From Hortaea werneckii (lineage: Eukaryota; Ascomycota; Dothideomycetes; Mycosphaerellales; Teratosphaeriaceae), in assembly GCA_037044905.1 (NCBI GenBank), contig JBAOKB010000045.1:62001-126000 (forward strand): 64,000 nucleotides of DNA. Direction: 5' to 3'. The number at the start of each line of letters is the position of its first letter. The first letter of the stretch is position 1. The notes below the pieces were generated by a model, which searched no databases, was not told the origin of the DNA, and was given only the letters and a program-made list of their open reading frames with translations. Of this stretch, positions 53,049 to 63,655 are shown one piece after another. The position numbers were made by a program, and so were the translations under genes.

Positions 53049-55959
53049 ATGGGTAGTAACGATCCTACCCTGGACCCGACATGGTCAGACAATGAGCGTG
53101 TGTTGGGCCAGCTTTTTATGATGGGCTTTGAGGGCCCATCGGTAACCCCACAGGTCTGTCCATGGCCCATCAATTGCTGATGTCCTGATACTGACTCTTT
53201 CACTTGCCATGTAGATTCGGAAATTGATTCAGGAACACCATTTGGGATCCATACTGCTCACCGCCAAGAACCTGAAATGTAGGTCCCATGCCAGCTAGCA
53301 TTTTACCAAAGCACGCCTAACGATAGACAGCCGCAGAGCAGACCACGCAATTAGTGCTTGAGTTACAGCGTTGCGCTACGATGCTGGCCATCCGGTGCCT
53401 TTGGCGATCGGGCTTGACCAAGAAAATGGCGGCGTCAACAGCCTCTTCGATGAGATTTACATCAGACAGTACCCGTCGGCCATGGGTCTGGCAGCCACTG
53501 GTTCCCGTGAGCTCGCGCACGACGTTGCAAAGGCGACAGCGGAAGAGATAGCCGCTTGTGGAATTAACCTGATGATGGGTCCCTGCCTTGACGTTCTGAC
53601 CAATGCTAGAAATCAACCTCTCGGAGTACGCACCACGGGAGATGACCCACAAGAGGTCTCATCCTATGGTGTCGCTTTCATGAAGGGATACAAGGAGGCC
53701 GGACTCGCCAGCATGGGCAAACACTTTCCTTCTTATGGTAGCCTTGAATTTCTTGGATCTGCGTTGGACGTGCCCACGATCACCGAAAGCCTTGAGTCCC
53801 TGAGCTTGAACGCCCTTGTCCCGTTCCGGAATGCTATTAAAGAGGGATTGGATGCTATGATGGTTGGTGGTTGCGCAATGTCTTCCGCCGGACTCAATGT
53901 CATGCACGCCTGTCTATCGGAGCAAGTGGTGAACGAACTTCTCCGCAATGATCTTCGGTTCAACGGTGTTGTCATCTCTGACTGTCTTGAAATGGAAGCT
54001 TTGAGCCACAATATCGGTGTTGGTGGCGGCACCGTCATGGCCATCAACGCAGGATGCGACATCGTCCTCCTATGCAGATCTTTCCAGCACCAACAAGAAG
54101 CTCTCGAAGGCTTCAAATTAGGGTTGGAAAACGGTATGATAACCAATGACCGTTTGAGACAATCGCTCCGACGAGTCCTTCAAATGAAAGCAAAATCCAC
54201 AAGCTGGGAAAAGGCACTGAACCCGCCTGGAATCAGCTTACTGTCGAACATGCAACCCTCTCATACGACCCTGTCCACGAAAGCCTACAACTCTTCCATT
54301 ACCGTCGTTCGCGACAAAAACCGGCTGCTGCCTCTCACGAATATCCTAGAGCCCGAGGACGAGCTGCTCTTGCTGACTCCGCTGGTCAAGCCTCTTGTAG
54401 CCTCAGCCGCCTCGCGAGCTTTGACCGAGCACGCCTCCAGTGGATCTCCGGACCCTGCCATTTGGGATCGTAGCGCCTCAGTGATGAGCGGCGAGCGAGT
54501 GTTCCGAGAACTTGGAAGATCGCTTGCGCGACAGCGTAATGGCAGGGTGTTGCACACTTCATACACGGCCAATGGCGTGCGGCCGCAGCATGAGAACCTT
54601 ATCAGTCGTGCAGGCGCTGTGATCATTGTCACCGCAGATGCTAATCGTAACCTGTACCAAAACGGCTTCACGAAGCACGTATCGATGATTTGCAACATGC
54701 AATATACTTCAGGCGGAGAGAAGAGGGAAAAGCCTGTGATTGTCATTGCCGTCAGCTCCCCCTACGACTTTGCGATGGATCAGAGCATCGGGACATACAT
54801 CTGCACATATGATTTTACCGAGACGGCTTTAACTTCTTTGGTGAAGGTGCTGTATGGAGACCTTACACCAGCCGGTGCACTTCCCGGATCGATCAGCCAA
54901 AGTCAAAAACTAAGCCAAAGCAAGCAACATTGGCTGGTAGAGACGTTCAACGAAGAGCGTGATTCGCATGCGCTCGATGTCCTCATTAAAGACTACGGCC
55001 GACGGTCACACTCCCGGCTTCAAATCGGAGCTATCAAGCGCATCGTCCAACAGCTTCCTCCTCCGTAACCCAGACATACTCGAAGCACACTTTGTCGTTC
55101 GGAACAGCAGCACGCAGGCCGTATATGGCTTCTGCTCAACTTACTTCTTCAAAGCCACTGGTACGGGAGTCATTGGTGCCATTTTCGTTGATCCCAGCCG
55201 GCGAAAGCTTTCTATCGGCCATTCCCTTCACAACCGCGCCATCCGTACTTTACTCCAACGCGACGGCATCAAACGGTTCCAACTGGGCTCTAGGCTACCC
55301 AGTATATATCTTGGAATACCAACGAGCCATGGAGGTGAGCGGAAGAGACTCCGGTCTTGGTTTGCCAATCTGGGCTGGAACACTGCCTTGTCACGTTCGG
55401 TCTGCAGTATGGTGGCTCGAAACCTGTCCACATGGACGCCGCCGCCAGGGATGGCCAAGAGCCTACAAAGCGCCGGGCGGACTTCGATCTCGTCTACGGC
55501 TGGGACTACGCGACCCAAGTCTTAGACCACATCAAAACGAACAATCGACAAGGCCTTGCAGAGGTCTACAAGATGGCGCTGGCGGATCCCTCAGCGTGCG
55601 GGATCATACGCGCCAAGCGACCGCAGGACGGCTCCCTCGTGGGGACGGTCTGCCTGTACAACATGCATTCACAGCTTGCAGAGTTCGTGCCGGGCATGAA
55701 GGCGATCGGGGAGCTGGCCGGCGGCATCTCCTCGCCTGTCATCAGCCCTGCCGTGGCCGAGTACTCGACCTTGTTACAAGGCCTGATCCTGCTGGGCATC
55801 AGGCAGATTAAGAAGCAGGGGTGTAACGCGTGCATTCTGGACTACATGGATGGGGATGGGAATTTCGACGGGTTTAGCGCTATGGGGTTCGATGTCGCGC
55901 ACGCTTTCGAGGAAGTCAGCTGTGATGCTGCGACGTGGACTATGGTGCCACCTTCTTAG
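53049..55959 (+). CDS. GH3 beta-N-acetylglucosaminidase fused to GNAT-like acetyltransferase region (three apparent frame breaks)
   Basis: Intracellular-looking (no signal peptide) Nag3-type enzyme that hydrolyses GlcNAc-containing oligosaccharides. Exons 53049-53153, 53215-53278 and 53331-55959. GH3 part: VLGQLFMMGFEGPSVTPQIR, LGSILLTAKNLKSAEQT, AIGLDQENGGVNSLFDE, GKHFPSYGSLEFLG, and the nucleophile in GVVISDCLEMEALSHNIG. A second GH3 domain contains AGAVIIVTADANRNLYQNGF and IGTYICTYDFTE. From about 55000 a GNAT-like part begins (EAHFVVRNSSTQAVYGFCST, GVIGAIFVDPSRRKLSIGHS) and a second, related half (RADFDLVYGW, YSTLLQGLILLGIRQ). Frame slips by one at about 53377 (RCA to YDAGHPVP), 54986-54992 (LIK to TTADGHTP) and about 55465-55472 (KSLQ to RADFDL). 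Fungal homologues have this same fusion, so the two halves are one gene. Confidence 0.88.
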
Positions 55960-56824
55960 GAACGGTAGGCCCATTTCTGTGGTTTGTTTTCGTTTCCTTC
56001 CCCTTTTAGAGTGAGTGTTTAGTGGTTGGCTCGGTACATTGGATCCGTAAGGTCAAGGGAGATTGATGAACCGCGCGGGATGTAGGATTATGTAAAAAAG
56101 ACGTACAAGACCATGAGTGCTCTGTGCTTCTGTTCAGTAGTCAGCTCGCGTGCAGGTGATCCAATCATGTAGATGGAGAGTTAGTATCACGGACCAGCAA
56201 TATGAGCGTGCTGAGGCTTAGTAAGGCAGCATGACACATGGTGGGGGGCCATCGGCATAGGAATAGCCGGGGGAGGAGGAGGAGGCAGAGGAGGAGGGGT
56301 GTGGAGTTAATGGCCGCTGGCTGTTGGCTGTCTGGCTGCGGCCCTGACGATCACTCGCAGTCGAGGGCGGACGGCCGTGGCCGAGAAGAGAGATAAGTTT
56401 TGAGCGAGCGAGGGCGCGCGCGCGCATCGGGAATAGAACGCCTTGGCTCTTGCATCCGCTGCCATTTCGTGGATGCGACTCGTCGGCGACTGAGACTGGT
56501 GGTTCGCTATCGCATCCACGCCCGCCATGCGACTGGCGAGATCATCCCACCTGGACCTCATCACCTGACCAAGCTACAAGGGAAGACTGGCGAGAAGAGA
56601 GAAGATAAGCGCTGGGATCGCGGCGCTCGGTCGAGGTCGTCTCGCTTCCTGGCTTAAGCCGAGAGAGTGAGAGGGAAGAGAGAGAGGGGTCACCGTCGGT
56701 CGTAAGGCCGAAGTGGACAACACCAGGAAATACTGGATTGTACTGTACCTAGGCGGCAACCGGCTGTATCAAGGGCCATTTGGTTTTCGGCGGTTGGCTC
56801 TCATGCTGGCGACGGGCGCACATC
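55960..56824. other. Intergenic region upstream of the Ndt80-like gene
   Basis: 865 bp. Contains short purine-rich and GC-rich tracts (gcgcgcgcgc near 56412-56422). Promoter of the regulator gene expected here. No other feature. Confidence 0.45.
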
Positions 56825-58594
56825 ATGGACAGCAGTCTCTCCGGCTTCGATCCGGCGACCATGACCTATCTCGCAACGCAGATGGGCCAGCCAGGCGCCA
56901 GCGATGGTCTCGACGCTTTTCAAGACATGTTGATGCCGCTGGAAATGCCTGACCACCATTCGACCTATGGGTTTGCAGGGTATGAATCCCTCCAAGATGT
57001 ATATACCGGGAAATCAAGTCCCATGACATTAGACAAAAAAACAATGTGAGCTGAGAATTGGTCTTTCCGTAGGAGCGAGGACATGAACGTGCAGTCGCTG
57101 CAACCCCAAGCAACCACCCTCCACCAGCCCCAGCGCAACTCGACCGCTTTCGAAGACCCTTTTTCCGATGTGGTCAGCACTTTCGAGCCTACCAACCCCG
57201 ACCAAGCCGATCCCGAGACGCCTTCGATTGACCGCGACAACAAGCTGTTGGGCTTCTCCGTCCCGCATTTCGATTACAGTCTGCTCGACTGGACAGGTCG
57301 GCGAACGTCCATCTCCCTGTCCGCGCAGCTCCACGGCATGTTCTTCCTGGCCGAGAGTCCGTGGGCGAGCGCCGCAGATGGCAGAGCGCCACCGTCAGAA
57401 TTGACATGCTACCGACGAAATCTTTTTCAGATCACGGGCGAGATCACAGTTCCTCGCGGCCTGCGTTACGTTCTGACCGAGCACGGCGAGCAGATCCCCA
57501 TCATGGGCCAGGAACTCGTCATCAGTGCCACCGAGTCGACCGAAGGGAATGCCGTTAAGATCATATCGGTCCCGTGGAAGACACCTACGAATCCCAACAT
57601 GGCATTGCCTGAAGACAAAGCTGAGCGCGAGCCTCCACCAGTACCGTTGGATCTGATGGATGTGCATCACATGGATACGGAATTCGCCACCTTCCCCATC
57701 CAGTGGAAGCGATTGCAATTTCGCATTGCCACTGCAAATAATGGACGGCGGAAGGAGCTGCAGCAGCACTTTGTTGTCCGTCTCAAAGTCTTAGCGACGC
57801 TCGCTACAGGCGGGAAGCTACCGATTTGTGAAGTCCACTCAGGTGCGATTATCGTTCGCGGACGAAGTCCGAGGAACTTCCAGGCAAGGAAAGATACGCC
57901 GCTGAACGCCGCAGGCCATGCTCGGAGGGTCTCTAATCTGCCTGCAGCAGGCCAACCTAGCCGTGCTTCATCAGGAGATCCGCTCAAGAAGGCTCATGAA
58001 GCCCCTACATCAGTTCCTGTCAAAGCCGAAGGCCAAGCCCCAGCATTATCATCCATGTTCGAATTCAATGATTCCGACCTGAACGAGTTCTACAACTGGA
58101 AAGGACAAGGTGAAACGAACAACAACAACAACAACAAAGGCGCCGCAACCGCAATAATGCCACCGCGCACCGCCCCCCACCAGAACGCGCACACCTACCC
58201 CATCTCGTCCCCGGACCTGACCCGCTCCATGCGCCCTCCCCCCGCCCCACCCTCAGCCCCGATCAACCTCTCCCTGGTCGAAGACGACTCTCCCCGCCCC
58301 ACCACCACAAGCAGCCAAACCCCACCGGACCAGCCCCCCTCCAAGCGCCTGCACATCCCCTCTCGCCCGCCCTCCTTCGCCCTCAACACCATCAACAGTC
58401 CCGACGAGAGCGCCGACTTACTGTACGAGTATTTCCCCCTGGGTCTTGATGACTGGATGCCCCCCGTCGAAGCCGTCTACCGGCCCCATGTCGTGCACCA
58501 TACCAAATTACCGACCGATCCCCGGGATCCGAAGACGGGTGCTGGCAAGGGGAACAGGAGTAAGCGGTATTTTAGCGAGGACGTGAGTTGTTGA
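56825..58594 (+). CDS. Ndt80/PhoG-domain transcription factor, RON1-like regulator of GlcNAc genes
   Basis: Exon 1 (56825-56979) encodes MDSSLSGFDPATMTYLATQM and the start of the activation-like N-terminus; a 93-nt GT-AG intron leads to exon 2 (57073-58594). The Ndt80 immunoglobulin-like DNA-binding domain spans about residues 120-320: SISLSAQLHGMFFLAES, LTCYRRNLFQITGEITVPRG, IQWKRLQFRIATANNGRRKE, QQHFVVRLKVLATLATGGK and the closing GAIIVRGRSPRNFQAR. The rest is Pro/Ser-rich with an Asn run, ending GNRSKRYFSEDVSC. The last codons read gacgtgagttg, a good splice donor, so a further 3' exon is possible. In T. reesei the orthologous-type factor RON1 sits in and controls the GlcNAc cluster; the same role is inferred from context. 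Confidence 0.9.
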
Positions 58595-60155
58595 GCAGAT
58601 GGTTCTTCGCGTGAGTTGGATGGCGGGGGGTTTTTCCCGAGGCGAGCTTTGCAGGGGTATCTGCCGGTGTATTCATTACGAGCCATCACCCTGCGGCCTG
58701 GCCCGGCGAGCTGCAGCGGCTGGGTCGGTGGAAGGGGACGGGCGAGTTTCGATGAGACCCTGAGGACACTCCCATTAGTCCACCCAGCGCTCCATTCCTC
58801 GTTAGCCCGACGAAGCCGGTCCCATCCTGAATATTACCGCTAGCCTTCAAAAACATTTTTTTGACTTCGACGAATCGCCGATCTACGTCTCCACGACTGA
58901 CTGCCAGACTTGGACCAAGACTAAAATGAGGAGAAAATTCTGCACTGAAAGCGAAAAAGGCCTGACAGTTGGGGGGCCAGGGACGAGTGGAGGGGTTTGC
59001 CACAGATGAAATGAGCGTCGAGGAAAGCCCGCCATCGAAGAAAAAGAGGAAGAACAAGCGGCGCGGCGACACAACACCTCAGAGCGGGCAACGGTTAAAG
59101 TCGATTTCTCGCAAGAAAAGGGAAAGATGGCATAGAGAAGAGGGAGGGAGGGAGGGAGCTGGAGATCCTTGACAATACTAGCCGAATCAGCGTCCGGCCG
59201 GCCATTCTTCCCCGCCAACCGACAACGCCCTCCTGCAAGATACGCCCCAGGCGCCACAGGCAAATAAGCACTCAGGGTCTTATACCTTGGGTGCAAGGTC
59301 CAGCTACGGGAGCGATCAAAAACACCCGCATATGTTGCGGTACTGTTGCGACGACTAGAAGAGAGAGACAGGGAGAGAGAGAAAGGGCTGTTGGGGGGGG
59401 GGGGGGGGGGGGGGGCCGGGAGAATAGGAAGATTGAACGACCGATGATGCATTACCTTTATTCAGTAGGTTTTATTTTTTTCTGGTTTTCTTGCCTTCTT
59501 TGGCAGGTTTCAATTCGAGACCTTACGGATTCAATATTATGTGCTGAACGGTCACATCTGCCTCTCCCCTCCCCCTTCTTCCTTCGTCATCTGTCCTATG
59601 TATATATTAAGACAAGACAGGAAACCCTATTAAAATCGCAATCGCGCTGAATCCGTGTTTGATCGCCTCACTACCCCGAACGAATTGGCTTCAAAAAAAA
59701 AAAAAAATCTTTATGAAATTATTTCCTCGTGATGTCTGATTCTGTATAAAAAATAAAAATAAAAATAAAAATAAAAAAAAGGGATAGCCATTCCGGATCC
59801 CACACCCATGGCGCCGAACGCTATGCAACCACGAAGATCGTTTCTGTCTTTAAAATCCCTCGCTTTGGGAATGCCTTGTAGGCAGGGGATTCTACTCTCC
59901 AATCCCCCTTACAGGAATCCGCTTATTCTGTCTCCTTCTTCCCTCTTCGCCCCGCTCTCTCCCGCCATCCGACTTCGTCTCTCCCGCCGCCCGTAAAAAG
60001 GGGGGAAAGGATGAAATTTTGACTTACGCCGTGCCCGAAGCCATGTCGCTTTCCTTACCTTCCTGAACCAACGCGTATCCCGCATCGACGGAGGTGAGGG
60101 GCTGCGCGGGGGGGGAGGCATTAAACAAAGAGCTCTGGATGATGTGGAAATCCAA
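58595..60155. other. Convergent intergenic region with simple repeats
   Basis: Between the ends of the Ndt80-like and hexokinase-like genes. Contains a run of 23 G (59393-59415), an A-run (59693-59707), and an imperfect AAAAT repeat (about 59748-59780). Overlapping short frames only, none convincing. Confidence 0.5.
59393..59415. repeat. G homopolymer, 23 bases
   Basis: Uninterrupted G-run following a GA-rich tract. Able to form G-quadruplexes. True length uncertain. Confidence 0.9.
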
Positions 60156-60568
60156 TCACATCGTATCCCGTAAACAGCTCACGGCGACCGCAGCGCCGAA
60201 GATGGAGCTCTCGGGCGCCATTTCGAGGGTGACGGCCCTCTCCTTCTTCTCCGCACCACCACCACCACCACCACCCGCACCGCAGGGATCAGCATCGGCA
60301 GCGGCGGCGTCGGCGTACCCTACCATACCATCTCGAGGGCCGAGATCCCCGCGGTCTTGCTGTCTACCTTCTCGCGCTGAAGAGGCAGCCGACGCCGGCA
60401 AAGACGATGATGTTGATGAGGAGGAGGAAAGGTGACAAAGCCGATCCAGGAAGCCCTGACACGCGACGCGGAACCCGGGGTACTTCTCCACAATGGTCCC
60501 ATTACACGCGATAGTGACATGGTGATGATTCGGGGCCTCGGAGGAAGAAGAAGAAGAAGAAGAAGAAG

Positions 60569-60599
<31 letters not shown>

Positions 60600-62030
60600 C
60601 TCAGCTTCCGTGCGCACGACCCAAAGGGCATGCAGCGCGACGGCGAGGTAGACGGCGGCGCGGTCCGCGATGAGTTGGCTCAGGTCGCGGAGGAAGCGGA
60701 GTTCGTCCGGACGGGGCACACGGCCGGAGCGGAGGGGATGGGCGGCGAGGAAGGACGACCTTGCCGCAGCGAGGGAGGGGGAAGTGTCGAGCTGGAAATC
60801 GGCCAGTAATCGGGTATCGAGTGCATAGGGGTCGTCGAGGTATTGGGGGACTTCGCCGCCGAAGAGACCGGCGGTACTGACGGCTTCGAGGAGGATGAGG
60901 CGGAAGATCTCGCCGAGGTAGCGGCCCGTGACAAGGTATTCCAGGGGTTGGAAGTCCGGGAGGAGATGGTGGGCGTTGAGGTCGTCGTCCCAGCGGGTGG
61001 TGGGCAGGACGTGTTTGCCGAACATGCTGAGTTCGGTGTTGACGAGGACGTGGTGGGCGGCGGCATGCCAGCTAGGTGGGCGGGAGCCGAATTTGCCCGG
61101 TCCCAGTGCGGTGACGGGGAGGTAGACGGCGGCGTTCATGCCGGTGCCGAGGATGAGGGACATGCGGGTTGAGGGGTCGCGGTAGGCTTGGGAGAGGAGG
61201 GTGGCGGCGCCGTCGTTGACGATGGCTCTCATTTCCACGTTCAGGCCGCGTGCTCGGCAAGATTTCATGACGAGCTCGCTGAGATCCTCGCCCTCGACGC
61301 CGTGGGTGGCGCGGAACCCTTTCCCCATCGGAAGCAATCGTCCACTCCTCGGCGACGTCTGCTCGATCGGAAAAGACCAAGCCAGTCCCATCTGTAGAAG
61401 GGCATCCCTCGTGCCATTCATATGATTATACTCGGCCAACATATCGCCAATCCGTTCCGCCATCCAATCGAAGAACTCCTGCCCGCGCAAATCCCGTATC
61501 CGTTTATCGATCACGAAGCTTCTCATCCGCCGGACTTGCATGCTCGCCTCGCCTTCCTGTCCCTTTGCGCCCGCTAGCCGGACGAGCGCGACGCGCATGG
61601 TAGAGCCCCCGACGTCCAGCGCCAAGAAGTCGCCCGTTTCGTTGCCGGTGGGGAGAGTGTGCTGGTAGGAAGGCAACATGGAGATATCCGAAGACTGCAG
61701 CTTCTCGCGATATTCCTGTTGCAGTTGCGCCGACATGACCAGCATCCGGTCCGGATGGAAGGGCGCCTCCAAGAGGCCCTTGGCTTCGCGCGCAAAGGAC
61801 TCCATACTCTTCTCCCGCTTGACGTCGGCTACATAGCGGAGACGGGGCCGTTTGGCGGTGGGCGAAGGCGGCTGGAAATGCTGGAGGGCGGAGGCCAGCA
61901 GGACGCTCATTGCTTGGCCGAGCTTGGAGGAGATCCAAAAGTCGAAGAGGTACGCGAGACAGCAACGACAGATGGAGGTCATTGGGGTTAGGTCAGATGC
62001 AGGTACGTTCCGAAGCCGTCGGTGTTTCAC
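60156..62030 (-). CDS. Hexokinase-family sugar kinase, probable N-acetylglucosamine kinase (Hxk3 type)
   Basis: Phosphorylates GlcNAc to GlcNAc-6-P before the deacetylase. Single frame, 624 residues, intact. Phosphate-1 motif FLALDVGGSTMRVALVRL (about 135-152), sugar-binding LLQMGLAWSFPIEQTSPRSG (211-230), catalytic Asp in AIVNDGAATLLSQAY (269-283), LILGTGMNAAVYLP (292-305), and adenosine-site sequence ESSIFGAAVAVSC near the C-terminus. A 20-residue poly-Ser insert (about 478-497, from a TCT repeat) and a Ser/Ala/Gly-rich insert after GFLDRLCHLSS lengthen it beyond a normal hexokinase (about 480-500). The residues MKHRRLRNVPASDL may be 5' leader; a later ATG (MTSICRCC or MSVLLASAL) could be the true start. 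Pathway assignment rests on cluster context. Confidence 0.86.
60544..60598 (-). repeat. (GAA)18 / (TTC) trinucleotide repeat in coding sequence
   Basis: About 18 GAA units on the plus strand read as TCT (Ser) on the coding strand of the hexokinase-like gene. Confidence 0.95.
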
Positions 62031-63655
62031 GTGATGGTGAGACAGCGGTGGTCTTTCACGAGGAGTTGCTCGTGCTCCGTTTCCTATACCTGCTTCGATA
62101 GGCTTGTACTTTGTCTTGTTCTTTCGCTTCTGTCCCCTATACTAGCAGTGGCACTTGTTGGCCGGTCAAACGGTTGGTAGCAACCCAACAGCAGCAGCAG
62201 TAGCAGTACTATTAGCAGCAGTGTGGTATGTGTGCAACGTGCCGGGTCTCAGGCGTCGTTCGGGGGCCATGATCATGCTTGCAGGGCATGCATGTAACCG
62301 TCGCGTGAAAACGCGCACACACACTCTCTCTCACTCACTACTTTCCCCCAAGTCCCCAGTGGTCCACCCGGTACGATGCGGCACAGCAAGGTACCCAAGG
62401 ACCGGAACCGAGTTGCCCGGATCGAGGCAGGACGTCGTATCGTGGCGGGCAAGGGAAGGTTGTATTCCTTGGTGACAGGCCGAGCGCAGGGCGTCTCATC
62501 GGGCAGCGGTGGTACTGGAGTCGTATGTAGTAATAGTGGTGGTAGCAGTGGGTGTGTTCCGGTGTGGCATCCGAAGTCGGGCCTGGCTGTGCGGGTCAAG
62601 CACCACCACTCGGCACGTCAAGCAGGGAAAGCCATGCGCCGGGGGGGTCACCTTACGCATTGGGAAGGAAGAACGTGAGCCGGAATCATAACACAGACAG
62701 GCATGCGCCGCACATGGCACGACGGCAGTTCGCGATGGGTTACCTGCCAAGGTTGCATTGGGGAACACGGACGGGAGACGGAGGAGATACGAAGATAAGG
62801 TAGTGCACTGCAGAACCGCTGATGATGGTGATGATGTTGCTGTCTTCGTCTGTCCCTTGATTGCCGAAAGCGGGGCAGAGCCAGCCATGTGAGACCAAGA
62901 CATAGGGCTACGGTTCATCTCGAATACCGGACCCGGCCGAAACTCGCCTCGCAACCAGTCGCGAGAGGGAGAGGCAGACAGACGAGACAGAGTGGGGGCC
63001 GAAAACTACCGCTGCCTTTCCCCCGGAGATGTCCCATCTACGCAATCACGTACTGCATTTCGTTCGTTTGCTTTGCGCGACGCTAAGAATCTGCTCTACT
63101 CCAATCTGCTGGGTCAGATCGAGAAACTACGTAGGAGGTGGAAAAGTGTGAGCCGAAAAGAAAAGAACAAAACGTGTACCCTTTGCTTGAAATCATCTTC
63201 ATGTTCACATTTGTACCTTTTTGTCCAGACACCTCTCCAGCAGGAAGCACGTATCCTGCTATGTCTTTTCCTTATCGTTTCCGAACCATCGCAGTCCTGC
63301 TTATTAGACCGCAGTAGTGTGAGTGACAATGTCCCTTCTTCCTCCCACGTAGCGCAGCACCATGAGCTCATCTTGAGCGCTTGCGGCACAGCACATCATT
63401 TGCGGCACAGCAGCATATCCCAGCTTTTGTCTCTCCGCGCGCAGATCAATTAACCGCCCCCAGTCCACAATGCCATGGTCACTTGCTCATTTCTTTTGTT
63501 AACTTCGTCATCATTACTTATCATCATTATCATCGTGAGAATCACACGCGCTCATGCTCATCAAAAACTGATGGAAAGCTTTCTCGTAACACACTCTTCA
63601 ACTCTGATCTGTAGGACAAGTCTAAATCGATGGGCACCCATATCAGCCCAATGGC
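62031..63655. promoter_or_regulatory. Promoter region of hexokinase-like gene and 3' side of transporter gene
   Basis: 1.6 kb. Contains a CAG/TAG stretch (about 62190-62223) and otherwise no feature. Overlapping short frames on both strands lack protein character. Confidence 0.45.
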
